NCBI GenBank assembly: GCA_947472795.1
Contig: CANJBL010000005.1
Coordinates: 1-64,000, forward strand
DNA: 64,000 nucleotides
Origin: Fidelibacterota bacterium
Lineage (GTDB): Bacteria > Pseudomonadota > Alphaproteobacteria > Rhodospirillales > Rhodospirillaceae
Direction: 5' to 3'
Position 1 is the first letter of the stretch. The number at the start of each line of letters is the position of its first letter. Positions 51,191 to 60,397 of the stretch are shown here, one piece after another. The notes under the pieces were generated by a model. The model made no database searches. It saw nothing but the letters and a program-made list of their open reading frames with translations, and was not told the DNA's origin. The translations under genes and the position numbers were made by a program.

Positions 51191-52569
51191 TACTTGGACC
51201 CTCCAACGGCAGCGGTTGTGGTGAAATTCGGCGGCAGCAGGATGCCGGTGGCCGTGGAATATTCGGTGAACAGCTTTCGCGCGGCGGAACGCACCTGCTC
51301 GGCGGTCACCTTGGCGATCTCATCAGGCCACTTCTCGACGTCGTCTAACGTCTCGCCGACAGCAAGTGATGACCCAACGGCCTGCGCCGCCGAGAACGGC
51401 GAATCCTTGGCGAAGGCCAATCGCGCATTCATCCGTTGTTTCGCCTGAGCCACATCGGCGTCGGTGATGCCGTCCTTAAGCAATGCATCCATGGCCTTGG
51501 TATAGGCCGCTTCGACTTGGTCGATGCTGACACCGGGGCTCGGCGTCAAGGACAGGTAGAATGTGCCGTAGGACACGGAATCACCGGAATAGCCGGCCCC
51601 AAAGCTTGCGGCGACCTTCTGATCCACCACCAGAGTGCGATAGAGCTTCGCGGTGGACCCGCCGCCGGCGATCTCGGCGAAGACTTCGAGCGCGTGCACG
51701 TCCGTGCGGCTACCGACGTTGTAGCTGGGTGCAATGATCTGGCGCGACCACTCCGGCTGACGCACGCGCTCGTGATGCATCACGACGCGCGTGTCAGCGC
51801 GAGGTTGCAGAAAAGTGGGGCGCTGGCGCGGCTTGTATTCGCCGACTTTAGGAATGGCGCCGTAGTATTTCTCGGCAAGCGGTTTTAGTTGCGCCGCCGT
51901 GATGTCGCCTGCGACCACGAGGATCGCGTTGTGCGGCGCATAGTTGGCCTTATAGACGGCCAAGGCATCCTCATGCGTCAGGCCGTGCATCTCGGCTTCC
52001 CAGCCAATGACGGGGATTCCGTAGTGATTGGTCATCCACAACGACGTGTCCACGCGCTCGCCTAACAACGCCGAGGGGACGTTGTCGGTGCGCATGCGGC
52101 GCTCCTCGATGATAACCTCGCGTTCGGTAGCCACTTCCTTCGGATCGAGGATGAGATTGCGCATCCGGTCAGCTTCGATGTCCATCATCAACGGCAGGCG
52201 ATCAACGGCGATGCGCTGGTAGTAGGCTGTGTAATCGTGATTAGTGAAAGCGTTCTGTTCACCGCCGTTGCGTGCCACAACAGCATCGAGCGTGGGACCT
52301 GGATATTTCGGCGTGCCCTTGAACATCAGATGCTCGAGAAAATGTGCGATGCCCGACTTGCCCGGCGTCTCGTCAGCCGCGCCGATGCGGTACCAGACCA
52401 TGTGCGACACCACGGGCGCGCGATGATTGGGAATCACGACCACCTGCATGCCGTTGGCGAGCATGAAAGTCTCGGCGCCATAGACCGCAGCCCGGGCGGC
52501 AGGTGCCAGAACAACGGCCGCTGTGAGGCCGAACAGCAGCAAAAGGCAAGAGGCGAAACGTCGCGGCAT
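51190..52569 (-). CDS. M16 zinc peptidase, active subunit
   Basis: The 459-residue product is exported (signal peptide about residues 1-27, MPRRFASCLLLLFGLTAAVV). The zinc motif HxxEH is intact in IAHFLEHLMFKGTPKYPG, and the third ligand Glu lies in the later helix with REVIIEERRMRTDN. The N-terminal domain begins VYGAETFMLANGMQVVVIPN. It is placed directly before the zinc-less partner gene, with overlapping stop and start codons. The pair lies next to lspA and the DUF3035 lipoprotein gene, as in many alphaproteobacteria, and may take part in envelope protein turnover. Confidence 0.9.
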   Translation of the reverse strand: MPRRFASCLLLLFGLTAAVVLAPAARAAVYGAETFMLANGMQVVVIPNHRAPVVSHMVWYRIGAADETPGKSGIAHFLEHLMFKGTPKYPGPTLDAVVARNGGEQNAFTNHDYTAYYQRIAVDRLPLMMDIEADRMRNLILDPKEVATEREVIIEERRMRTDNVPSALLGERVDTSLWMTNHYGIPVIGWEAEMHGLTHEDALAVYKANYAPHNAILVVAGDITAAQLKPLAEKYYGAIPKVGEYKPRQRPTFLQPRADTRVVMHHERVRQPEWSRQIIAPSYNVGSRTDVHALEVFAEIAGGGSTAKLYRTLVVDQKVAASFGAGYSGDSVSYGTFYLSLTPSPGVSIDQVEAAYTKAMDALLKDGITDADVAQAKQRMNARLAFAKDSPFSAAQAVGSSLAVGETLDDVEKWPDEIAKVTAEQVRSAARKLFTEYSTATGILLPPNFTTTAAVGGSK

Positions 52570-52786
52570 AAGTCCCTCGGGTGTGAAGGTGAGCGGGCCG
52601 GAATGGCCTTCAAGGCGCAGGACGAGAAAGATGCGGCGGCGCGGGGTATAAGGTCAATGCAAAGCCTTAGGCCGCAACGCAACATGAAAACCGTGTCATG
52701 GAATGACGAACGGAATGGCGCTTTGCGGTTACGCCCTAATGCCCTCCGGAGTACCCTCTCGGATGGAACGTAACGTGGGGATGGCC

Positions 52787-53611
52787 ATGAAATTTCCGGT
52801 GTGGAAGACGACCCTGGATGCCTTCGACTACATGTGGCGCGAGCGCCGCGCTTTGGTGCGGTTCGGGAAAGTGCCGCTGCTGGCCGTCATTCTCCTGTCT
52901 TTCGCGGGCCATGCAATCGACGTGGACCCAACCAAGTTATCTTTGAACCTGGGCTTTCTGTCTCTGGCACAAATGATCGTCTATCTGCCGGTGACCGTGA
53001 CCTGGTACCGCATCGTGGTCTATGGCGAAGAAGGCGCTAAAAACCGCCCCCTTTTCACGCTGGGGCGCGTCGAGTGGCGGTTTCTAGGCTGGCAGGTTCT
53101 TTGTCTCATTCCTTTTGCCGGCTTCATGTTCATTGGCATCGCGATCAGTGTTGTTTTGGGCATGTTTGCCCGCGATTTCGGGTTCGACCATGCCATGGGA
53201 TTTGTCTTCGCCATTGCAGCGGTCGTGTGGACCGTATTCTGGGTGCTCGGCATGATGCTGGTTGTCACCCGGCTTTCGATGGTGCTGGTGCTTGTGGCCC
53301 TCGACCGGCCCGTCAGCTTCAAGACAGCTTGGAAGATGACCGATGGCTTGGGTTGGCGTCTTGTCGGCGCCACCGTCGTCATCGCGTTGACGGGCGCCGT
53401 CATCGGCCTCCTATTCAAGCTGGTGAGTTTCATCATCGGCACAGCAAGTGCCGTGGCGACCGAGAGCAGCTTGCGGGCCGTGCTGCCCTATTTTGAGATG
53501 ACGGGGAACGGGTTCTCAGGTCTCGTCACGTTTATCGCGCTCGCGACGCTGTTCGGCTTTGTCTACAACATGCTGCGCGACGCCCGCCCCGAACTGGTTG
53601 CGGTCGCCTAA
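52787..53611 (+). CDS. Multi-pass membrane protein, 274 aa
   Basis: The protein has about six predicted membrane helices: near residues 32-50, 60-82, 106-135, 140-168, 195-220 and 235-262. The N-terminus is MKFPVWKTTLDAFDYMWRER. I do not recognise a named family; the layout resembles YciC/DUF-type membrane proteins of unknown role. The ATG at 52787 has GTGGGG six bases upstream; an ATG at 52781 is too close to that site. The frame stays open upstream to 52703 without coding support. It is divergent from the M16 pair, and convergent to the DUF3035 gene. Confidence 0.7.
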   Translation: MKFPVWKTTLDAFDYMWRERRALVRFGKVPLLAVILLSFAGHAIDVDPTKLSLNLGFLSLAQMIVYLPVTVTWYRIVVYGEEGAKNRPLFTLGRVEWRFLGWQVLCLIPFAGFMFIGIAISVVLGMFARDFGFDHAMGFVFAIAAVVWTVFWVLGMMLVVTRLSMVLVLVALDRPVSFKTAWKMTDGLGWRLVGATVVIALTGAVIGLLFKLVSFIIGTASAVATESSLRAVLPYFEMTGNGFSGLVTFIALATLFGFVYNMLRDARPELVAVA

Positions 53612-53638
53612 ACCGACGATGTGAAAACGGAAACGGCT

Positions 53639-54202
53639 CTAGAAAATTCCTAGGAAACCGCTGCTGCCGCCCTTGGTGATAATGGGGATTGGGCCTTCGT
53701 TAGCCTTCTTGCCCGCCGCCGCGTTCTGGCTCAGACGCTTCATCTCGGCCTGCGGATCGACGACCGTGCCGATGGCTCCTTCTTGCCGCCAGAACACAAG
53801 GCGATCGGTGAAGGACTTTTCTTCGGCGGCAAAGCTGGAGACTTCCTTATCAAGCGTTTCACGGATACCCGAGGGCGCGGTATCGGCGCCGGCACGGGCC
53901 AGGAAAGCCGCTTCACCACGCGTCATGCCGCGATTGAGATAATCCTGCAAGCGCGCGCGGCCCACCAGAGCAACGCGGGCCTGTTGCGAAGACGACAGCC
54001 GGCGCTCGGTGCCTTCGGCGGGAGGACGCAAGTTATAGTCGGGCGGAATGGCGAGCGGCGCAGGCGCGGCCACGGCGAATTCATCAGGCACTGTCTTTTC
54101 CAGACCAATGGCCCGGCGCGTGCTCTGGCAGCCCGAAGCCATGACGGCGACGGCGATCAACGCCGAGACCTGAAGTAAACGCCGGTGTGAAACTGTCCGC
54201 AT
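53639..54202 (-). CDS. DUF3035 lipoprotein, BamF-type
   Basis: The 187-residue product has a lipoprotein signal ending VMASGCQSTRR (cysteine at about residue 25). The mature part is APLAIPPDYNLRPPAEGTER, then helical sequence and the Gly-rich ending GGSSGFLGIF. This matches DUF3035, a family limited to alphaproteobacteria, whose members are annotated as subunit BamF of the outer-membrane protein assembly machine. The exact role is inferred from that family. It lies six bases after lspA on the same strand, so the enzyme that cuts lipoprotein signals is encoded next to a lipoprotein. Confidence 0.75.
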   Translation of the reverse strand: MRTVSHRRLLQVSALIAVAVMASGCQSTRRAIGLEKTVPDEFAVAAPAPLAIPPDYNLRPPAEGTERRLSSSQQARVALVGRARLQDYLNRGMTRGEAAFLARAGADTAPSGIRETLDKEVSSFAAEEKSFTDRLVFWRQEGAIGTVVDPQAEMKRLSQNAAAGKKANEGPIPIITKGGSSGFLGIF

Positions 54203-54208
54203 AACGCC

Positions 54209-54757
54209 CTAGTCCTTTGAATCCTGGCTCGATGAAGCTGCATCGTGGGACGGCGCCAGAACGGCGTCAAGCAACCACATGCCGGCACCGATGCTGATGA
54301 AGGTATCCGCCCCGTTGAAGGTGGGGAAATGCCACGTTCCCCAGTAAAAGTCGAGGAAATCCGCCACAGCGCCAAACATGACACGATCGATAATATTGCC
54401 GATGGCGCCCCCGATGATGAGGCCGCAGGCGACCTGTAACCAGCGTTTATCCAGGGAACGCAACCACCAGATGAGGGTCAGGCTGACGGCCACCTGAACC
54501 GCCAGCAGTATGAAAGTGGTCGCTGCCGTACCCGAATTGAACATGGAGAAGCTGATCCCGGCGTTCCACGACAGACGCAGATTGAAGATCGGCAGCACCT
54601 CGATGACCTTCTCGGTCAAATACGGCGTGCCCATCACACCTTCAGGCCGCATCACCTTTTCAACGATGATGTATTTGGAGAGCTGATCGACAACCAGCGA
54701 TATGGCCGCCACAGCTACGCCCAGCATCGGCATTTTGGGCGTCGCGGCCATGCTCAT
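54209..54757 (-). CDS. lspA: Lipoprotein signal peptidase
   Basis: The 182-residue product is LspA, the inner-membrane aspartic protease that removes lipoprotein signal peptides. It has four membrane helices and the two catalytic Asp motifs (GAIGNIIDRVMFGAVADFLD and FNGADTFISIGAG). NLRLSWNAGISFSMFNSG is the conserved NxGxxF-type stretch. I chose the ATG at 54757, which overlaps the ileS stop (ATGA); an ATG six bases later is possible. It is coupled to ileS, as in many bacteria. Confidence 0.93.
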   Translation of the reverse strand: MSMAATPKMPMLGVAVAAISLVVDQLSKYIIVEKVMRPEGVMGTPYLTEKVIEVLPIFNLRLSWNAGISFSMFNSGTAATTFILLAVQVAVSLTLIWWLRSLDKRWLQVACGLIIGGAIGNIIDRVMFGAVADFLDFYWGTWHFPTFNGADTFISIGAGMWLLDAVLAPSHDAASSSQDSKD

Positions 54758-57609
54758 TTCCCCATTGCCGTAACAGCGCTGTCGCAGCGTTCGCAAACGC
54801 CAGGATGGCTGTGCTTACCCACGTCGGGCAACACCTTCCAGCAACGCAGACATTTTTCGCCGGAGGCCAGATTCACCACCGCGCCCATGCCTGGCACGTC
54901 GGGCAATGCGTAAGCATCCGCTGGCACGTCACCTGTAGTGATGTCGATGGCGGAGGTGATGCAGATATCGTCCATCGGCAGGTCGCGCACGAGAGCGATC
55001 ATGTCAGCCGGGGCATAGACCTTCGGATTAGCTTGCAGCGACGCACCGATCTTCTTGTTGGCGCGGGCAATCTCCAGCGCTCCAGTGACCACGCGCCGGA
55101 AGTCGCGCACCTTCTCCCATTTCGCGGCCAAGGCGGGATCGTTCCAGTCTTTTGGGATGGTCGGGAACTGCTCCATGTGCACGCAGTTTTCATCGCCAGG
55201 ATGGCGGATCAGCCACGCTTCTTCCGCCGTAAAGCAGATGAAAGGAGCCAGCCACTTCACCAGGCAGTCGTACAGCGTGTCCAGCACCGTGCGGCAGGCG
55301 CGGCGGCGCAGAGAGGACGGCGCATCGCAGTAAAGCGCATCCTTGCGGATATCGAAGTAGAAGGCCGACAGATCCACAGCGCAGAAATTGTGCAGCTCGT
55401 TGAAAAGGCCGTGGAAGTCATAGGTGTCGCAGGCCTTGCGGATGAGCGCATCAAGCTCGGTCAGACGGTGCAGCACCCAGCGTTCCAGTTCCGGCATATC
55501 TTTTGCCGCCACGCGCTCGGACTCGTCGAAGCCCGCGAGGTTGCCCAGCAAATAACGCAGCGTGTTGCGCAGACGGCGATAGAGATCGCCCATCTGTTTC
55601 AGGATATTGGGACCGATCGAAAGGTCCTGGCTGTAGTCCGACGCCACGACCCAGAGGCGCAGAATGTCCGCGCCCGACTGGTTGGTGACGTCTTGCGGCG
55701 CGACGACGTTGCCCAGGGACTTCGACATCTTGCGGGCTTTTTCATCCAGCACGAACCCGTGCGTCAGCACAGCGTTGAAAGGTGCCCTGCCCCGTGTACC
55801 GCAGGATTCCAGCAGCGATGTGTGGAACCAGCCGCGATGCTGGTCCGAGCCTTCCAGGTAAAGGTCCGCCGGCCACTTCAGATCTGGACGTTTCTCAAGT
55901 ACAAACGCATGCGTGCTGCCAGAATCAAACCACACTTCGACGACGTCCTGCACCTGCGCCCAGTCTTCGGCTTTATAATTGTTGCCCAGGAAACGTTCCG
56001 GCGGCGAGGTCAGCCAGGCGTCGCCACCTTCCTGATCCACGGCGTCGGCAATGCGATCAATGACGGCCTGGTCGCGCAAGACTTCGCCCGTCTTCTTGTT
56101 CATGAAGATCGTGATCGGCACGCCCCATTGACGCTGGCGTGAAACGCACCAGTCGGGTCGGGTTTCGATCATGGCCTGGATGCGGTTCTTGCCAAGCGCC
56201 GGCACCCACGTTGTCGCGTCGATTGCCGCCAGCGCCTTCTTGCGCAGATCATTCTTCTCCATGGAGATGAACCACTGCGGTGTATTGCGGAAGATCAGCG
56301 GCGCCTTGGAGCGCCAGGAGTGCGGATAGCTGTGCACCAGCTTGCCGTTGGCCAATAGCGCACCGGCATCCCTCAGCGCCGCCAGCATATCCGGATCGAT
56401 CTTGAAGACGTGCTTGCCGGCGAACAGCGGCACATGCGGGTAATAGGTGCCGTCGCCGCCCACGGTCTCTGGGATAGGTACATTGTTGGCCAGGCCCAGC
56501 TGATAGTCGTCCTCGCCATGACCGGGGGCGATGTGCACAAAACCCGTACCCGCTTCCGTCGTGACAAAGTCGCCGTGATAGAGCGGCACGTCGAAATCGT
56601 AACCTTTGCCGTGCAGCGGGTGGCGGCAAACCGTGCCCGCCAGAGCTTCGCCCTTCACCGTCGCGACAACGTGATGATCCGCGATATCAGCGCTCTTCAT
56701 GAGCTGCTCACGTAACGCTTCAGCAACAGCGAAACGTTCGCCGACGCGCGCCACACTTTTCTCACCGACAGCTTTTACTTCCACCACGGCATAGTCGATG
56801 CCGGCCCCGAAGCCGATGGCGCGGTTGCCGGGCAAGGTCCAGGGCGTCGTGGTCCAGATGACGATGCTGCCGCTCTTCAGCGCATCGACGTTTGTCTTCA
56901 TGATCGGGAAGCGCACCCACACCGTGGTCGAGGTGTGGTCTTCGTATTCCACTTCGGCGTCGGCGAGCGCGGTCTTCTCCACCACCGACCACAACACCGG
57001 CTTTGAGCCGCGGTAGAGCCCGCCGTTCATGACGAACTTGCCCAACTCGCGCACGATCTGCGCTTCGGCCGCGAAGGCCATGGTGGTGTAGGGATTGTCC
57101 CAATCGCTGATGATGGCAAGGCGCTTGAATTCGCCCTTCTGCACGTCGATCCACTTGGCGGCGAAGTCGCGGCACTGACGCCGGAATTCGATCACCGGCA
57201 CGTCGTCTTTGTTTTTGCCCTTGGCGCGGTACTCTTCCTCGATCTTCCATTCGATGGGCAGGCCGTGACAGTCCCAGCCAGGCACGTAGTTGGCGTCATA
57301 GCCCGTCATCTGGCGGGCGCGCACGATGGTGTCCTTCAGGATCTTGTTCAGCGCATGGCCGATGTGCAAGTTGCCGTTGGCGTAGGGCGGGCCATCGTGC
57401 AGCACGAATTTCTCGCGGCCCTTGGACGCGGCGCGCAAGCGCTTGTAAAGGTCCATGGCCTCCCAGCGCGCGAGCAATTTCGGCTCAAGCTGAGGGAGAC
57501 CAGCCTTCATGGGGAAAGCCGTATCGGGCAGGAAAACGGTGGCGCGGTAATCTGGTCCCTTTGAATCGGGGCCTTTGGAGTCAGAAGACGTTTCGGGCGT
57601 ATCAGCCAT
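54754..57609 (-). CDS. ileS: Isoleucine-tRNA ligase
   Basis: The 951-residue product is a class I aminoacyl-tRNA synthetase for isoleucine. The HIGH motif appears in PYANGNLHIGHALNKILKDT and KMSKS in LDEKARKMSKSLGNVVAPQD. The editing domain lies about residues 190-400 (WTTTPWTLPGNRAIGFGAG). The C-terminal zinc site is CLRCWKVLPDVG and CERCDSAV. The N-terminus has a short Ser-, Asp- and Lys-rich extension. The length is normal for the bacterial type. The promoter should lie in the 200-base gap to ribF. Confidence 0.95.
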   Translation of the reverse strand: MADTPETSSDSKGPDSKGPDYRATVFLPDTAFPMKAGLPQLEPKLLARWEAMDLYKRLRAASKGREKFVLHDGPPYANGNLHIGHALNKILKDTIVRARQMTGYDANYVPGWDCHGLPIEWKIEEEYRAKGKNKDDVPVIEFRRQCRDFAAKWIDVQKGEFKRLAIISDWDNPYTTMAFAAEAQIVRELGKFVMNGGLYRGSKPVLWSVVEKTALADAEVEYEDHTSTTVWVRFPIMKTNVDALKSGSIVIWTTTPWTLPGNRAIGFGAGIDYAVVEVKAVGEKSVARVGERFAVAEALREQLMKSADIADHHVVATVKGEALAGTVCRHPLHGKGYDFDVPLYHGDFVTTEAGTGFVHIAPGHGEDDYQLGLANNVPIPETVGGDGTYYPHVPLFAGKHVFKIDPDMLAALRDAGALLANGKLVHSYPHSWRSKAPLIFRNTPQWFISMEKNDLRKKALAAIDATTWVPALGKNRIQAMIETRPDWCVSRQRQWGVPITIFMNKKTGEVLRDQAVIDRIADAVDQEGGDAWLTSPPERFLGNNYKAEDWAQVQDVVEVWFDSGSTHAFVLEKRPDLKWPADLYLEGSDQHRGWFHTSLLESCGTRGRAPFNAVLTHGFVLDEKARKMSKSLGNVVAPQDVTNQSGADILRLWVVASDYSQDLSIGPNILKQMGDLYRRLRNTLRYLLGNLAGFDESERVAAKDMPELERWVLHRLTELDALIRKACDTYDFHGLFNELHNFCAVDLSAFYFDIRKDALYCDAPSSLRRRACRTVLDTLYDCLVKWLAPFICFTAEEAWLIRHPGDENCVHMEQFPTIPKDWNDPALAAKWEKVRDFRRVVTGALEIARANKKIGASLQANPKVYAPADMIALVRDLPMDDICITSAIDITTGDVPADAYALPDVPGMGAVVNLASGEKCLRCWKVLPDVGKHSHPGVCERCDSAVTAMGK

Positions 57610-57789
57610 GGTCGCAGAGTCCTCGAATGTGTTTGGAGCGCGCGGGAGCAGTCCCCATTCCGTCAGGGAATGGGGCGGCTAATTCGCGCGACCTCTGCGA
57701 AGTTTTTCGGCATGGCGGGTGAATAACAGGGCCCCGGGAACGGTTCAAGCTGACGTTCAAGGGATGAGAGCGCCTAACCCCTGGATTTT

Positions 57790-57810
57790 GGCGGAAAACC
57801 GCCGTTTTCA
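57790..57810 (-). terminator. Hairpin at the ribF stop codon
   Basis: GGCGG (57790-57794), loop AAAA and CCGCC (57799-57803) lie directly after the ribF stop codon. On the minus strand the hairpin is followed by AAAATCC rather than a T-run, whereas on the plus strand GTTTTC follows. It may weaken read-through from ribF into ileS. Confidence 0.4.
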
Positions 57811-58797
57811 GGCGCCTATAGCCACAAAGGGCGCCGGGCCCGCCGGGAACCCGCGCGCCGCGAGAAGCCACTTGGCCGTCTCGCAATCCTTGACGATCTG
57901 GGCCTTCAGCGCATCGAGGCCATCAAACTTCGCCTCGGGGCGGATGAAATCGGTCAGCGCCACGCGTAAGTGCTTGGCATAAATGTCCTCGGCAAAGTCG
58001 AAAAGATGAACCTCAAGCAGGACGTCGGTCTTATCGAAGGTGGGCCGGTTGCCGAAATTGGCGACGCCGTCGCGCCAGATCGTCTCCGTGCCCTGGTCGA
58101 TACCAGCCCGCACCGCATACACACCTTTCATGGGGTGCAAGTAGTCGCGGTAGGCCACATTGGCGGTCGGGAACCCAATCGTGCGCCCGCGCGCATCGCC
58201 GTGTTCCACGCGTCCCTCGATCTCCCAGAACCGCCCCAACAGCCGCGCTGCGTCGCCGGGCCGCCCCTCTTTCAAAAGACTGCGAACGTTGGTCGAGGAG
58301 TAGCGCGCGCCACCCGGCAGCGCCAGCTCACCGACAGCCGTCACGCCGAAGCCATGACGCTTCCCCAAGGCTTCAAGCAGCGCCACATTGCCTTTACGTT
58401 GGAAACCGAACACGTAGTCGTAACCCACCACCACATGCGAGACGCCCAAACCTTGCAGCAGGATTTCCTCGACGAAATTCTCACCGGAGCGTTGCGAGAG
58501 TTCGCGGTCGAAGGTCTGCACAAAGAGATAGTCCAGCCCCAGCGCTTCGATCAGACGCGCTTTAATGCGGAACGGCGACAATAGGAACGGCGGCAGGTCG
58601 GGCTTGAAGAACAGCCGCGGGTGCGGCTCGAACGTCATGACGCCTGCGGGAACACCGGTAGCGTGCGCGATCTCCACGGCTTTGCCGATCACCGCCTGAT
58701 GCCCAAGGTGCAGCCCATCGAAATTGCCAAGCGCGATGACGCCGCCCTTCAGCGCCGAAGGAAACTCGTGGAAGGTTCTGAAAAGGCGCATGGACAT
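57808..58797 (-). CDS. ribF: Bifunctional riboflavin kinase / FAD synthetase
   Basis: The 329-residue product makes FMN and FAD from riboflavin. The N-terminal adenylyltransferase domain has GNFDGLHLGHQAVIGKAVEI with the HxGH motif and SSTNVRSLLKEGRPGDAARL. The C-terminal kinase domain has GRTIGFPTANVAYRDYLHPM and LLEVHLFDFAEDIYAKHLRV. The ATG at 58797 follows the usual N-terminus (MRLFRTFHE after two residues). It lies 13 bases after the MaoC gene and precedes ileS, an order often seen in bacteria. Confidence 0.94.
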   Translation of the reverse strand: MSMRLFRTFHEFPSALKGGVIALGNFDGLHLGHQAVIGKAVEIAHATGVPAGVMTFEPHPRLFFKPDLPPFLLSPFRIKARLIEALGLDYLFVQTFDRELSQRSGENFVEEILLQGLGVSHVVVGYDYVFGFQRKGNVALLEALGKRHGFGVTAVGELALPGGARYSSTNVRSLLKEGRPGDAARLLGRFWEIEGRVEHGDARGRTIGFPTANVAYRDYLHPMKGVYAVRAGIDQGTETIWRDGVANFGNRPTFDKTDVLLEVHLFDFAEDIYAKHLRVALTDFIRPEAKFDGLDALKAQIVKDCETAKWLLAARGFPAGPAPFVAIGA

Positions 58798-58810
58798 GAC
58801 GGCCCGCGCT

Positions 58811-59287
58811 CTATCCGCGTGAGGGCAATTTCATGGTGGCTTCGCCGTCAATCACCAAGGTCTCGCGTACGAAACATTGGGTTTTGAAAACGACGAACTT
58901 GCGTTCCGGCACCAGCGAAACCACTTCGACCCGCGCCGTCACCGTGTCGCCCACACGCACCGGCGCCTTGAACTTCAGGGTCTGCGCCACATAAATGGAG
59001 CCCGGGCCCGGAAGCTTGGTCCCGAGGACTGTGGAAATGAAGCTGGCTGTGAGCGCACCATGAGCGACGCGGCCCTTGAACATCGTGCCGCCGGCATAAT
59101 CTTCGTCCAGATGCACGGGGTTGGTGTCGCCGGAGACGCCGACAAAGAGCACCAGGTCCGCATCCGTCACCGTCTTTGAAAAGCTTGCCGTCATCCCCAC
59201 GGCCATATCCTCAAAGGTGGTGATGCCTGCGGCTACGCGCGGCGCGGAGGAGGTGGATTGGGCACTGGATTGGTTTGGGCCAGCCAT
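58811..59287 (-). CDS. MaoC-family (R)-specific enoyl-CoA hydratase-like protein
   Basis: The 158-residue product is a single hot-dog domain of the MaoC group. The catalytic motif is visible: Asp and His in SGDTNPVHLDEDYAGGTMF and the Gly/Ala stretch RVAHGALTASFISTVLGTKL. These enzymes hydrate enoyl-CoA or related thioesters; members without a partner often act in lipid or polyhydroxyalkanoate metabolism. The first 15 residues are Ser- and Ala-rich. The gene is upstream of ribF on the same strand and divergent from the lipoprotein gene; their presumed control regions overlap. Confidence 0.87.
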   Translation of the reverse strand: MAGPNQSSAQSTSSAPRVAAGITTFEDMAVGMTASFSKTVTDADLVLFVGVSGDTNPVHLDEDYAGGTMFKGRVAHGALTASFISTVLGTKLPGPGSIYVAQTLKFKAPVRVGDTVTARVEVVSLVPERKFVVFKTQCFVRETLVIDGEATMKLPSRG

Positions 59288-59331
59288 GTAATCATCTTCT
59301 CCACGAAAGAGTGGCGTTTCAGGAGGGTCTT

Positions 59332-59703
59332 GTGGCGAAACAAACAGGTCGCAGCGGCGGGGTCAAGTGCGCATCGACACTTACCAGCTATGCCGTGATC
59401 CTGATGACGTGCACCGGCTTAGCCGCCTGCGGGAGTTCCTGGCACAACCCGGTCAAAACGCCTCAGGAAGCCGCCGCCGATGAAAAGGCCTGCTCCGAGG
59501 ATGCCGAGGAAGCCACCTTCGCTCGCACTGCCCAGCAAAAGGTGGAATACGGGCGCGGGACGGCCGGCGCTCTTCCGGGCATGAGCCGTGGCGAAACGCC
59601 CATGCAACTTCAGGACCGCGCGCGCACCGAGGACATGTTCACGCGCGATTTTGAAAGCTGCATGAAATCCAAAGGCTATTATCAAGGCAAAGCGCCCTCG
59701 TAA
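59332..59703 (+). CDS. Small lipoprotein, 123 aa
   Basis: The GTG at 59332 has AGGAGG six bases upstream, and I prefer it to an ATG at 59275 that lies inside the opposite gene. The N-terminal sequence leads to the lipobox LAAC (ILMTCTGLAACGSSWHN, cysteine at about residue 33). The mature protein is small and charged: ADEKACSEDAEEATFARTAQ, with a later Cys in FESCMKSKGYYQ. The end resembles small outer-membrane lipoproteins of unknown role. The MarR gene follows after 13 bases and they probably form one transcript. Confidence 0.7.
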   Translation: MAKQTGRSGGVKCASTLTSYAVILMTCTGLAACGSSWHNPVKTPQEAAADEKACSEDAEEATFARTAQQKVEYGRGTAGALPGMSRGETPMQLQDRARTEDMFTRDFESCMKSKGYYQGKAPS

Positions 59704-59716
59704 GGCCAAAACATCC

Positions 59717-60148
59717 ATGGCGATCCGGCGCATTGATTCCCTTGGTTATCAGATCGGGCTGCTTGGCCGTCTTTATGACCGCCGATTGCAGGACGTGCTG
59801 AAGGATTTCGGCGTAGCGCCGGGCCAGTTCGCGCCTCTCGTGATGCTGTTCGAACAGGATGGGCTGACGCAGGCTGAACTCTGCCGGCGCATCAATGTAG
59901 AGCAACCCACCATGGCAAACACGCTCCGGCGCATGGAGCGCGATGGCCTCATCAATCGCGGTAATGATGATGACGACAAACGGCGGGCGCCGGTTTATCT
60001 CACGCCACGCGCCCGCGAAATGCAGGCCAAGGTGATGGAGAGCGCACGCGCCGTCTCCAACCAGGCCGTTAAGGGCCTCTCCGTGTCCGACCAGGACGAT
60101 ATGTTTCGGCTGGTCGCGCGCATGGTGGAAAACCTCAAAGACAGTTAG
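59717..60148 (+). CDS. MarR-family transcriptional regulator
   Basis: The 143-residue product has the winged helix-turn-helix of MarR proteins. The dimer helices are LGYQIGLLGRLYDRRLQDVL at the N-terminus and the C-terminal KVMESARAVSNQAVKGLSVS. The recognition part is LTQAELCRRINVEQPTMANT, LRRMERDGLINRG and the wing DDDDKRRAPVYLT. Such proteins respond to phenolic compounds or oxidants. No transporter or efflux gene is adjacent. A perfect palindrome GCAACAG T CTGTTGC lies 140 bases downstream, so it could regulate the GGDEF-EAL gene. Confidence 0.88.
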   Translation: MAIRRIDSLGYQIGLLGRLYDRRLQDVLKDFGVAPGQFAPLVMLFEQDGLTQAELCRRINVEQPTMANTLRRMERDGLINRGNDDDDKRRAPVYLTPRAREMQAKVMESARAVSNQAVKGLSVSDQDDMFRLVARMVENLKDS

Positions 60149-60287
60149 CGCGGCAAGGTCCTCGCTCTGAATGGCGCTTTGCCGCAGGCATTGAACCGCG
60201 TTCTCAACAGGACCGTGTCATAGGGCGCGCAGGTCCCTTTATTTTCAATAAGAGCCTGATTTTATGTGAATTTTAGACGAAGCCCGA

Positions 60288-60302
60288 GCAACAGTCTGTT
60301 GC
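60288..60302. promoter_or_regulatory. Perfect palindrome upstream of the GGDEF-EAL gene
   Basis: GCAACAG and CTGTTGC flank a single T. It lies between the MarR gene and the PAS-GGDEF-EAL gene, about 96 bases before the latter's start. Winged-helix regulators often bind palindromes of this size, so a site for the adjacent MarR protein is possible. Nothing else is recognised in 60149-60397. Confidence 0.35.
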
Positions 60303-60397
60303 GGATGTGAAAGGGCAGTGGATATAGTACATCTCATATGGGGAGTGGGGATTTAAGACGCGAGGAAAGCTGCCTCACGCTGTCTCCGCAGTAAGGT

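Noticed and set aside
54805-56142. A 445-codon open frame on the plus strand
   Set aside because: It is antisense to ileS, whose identity is certain.
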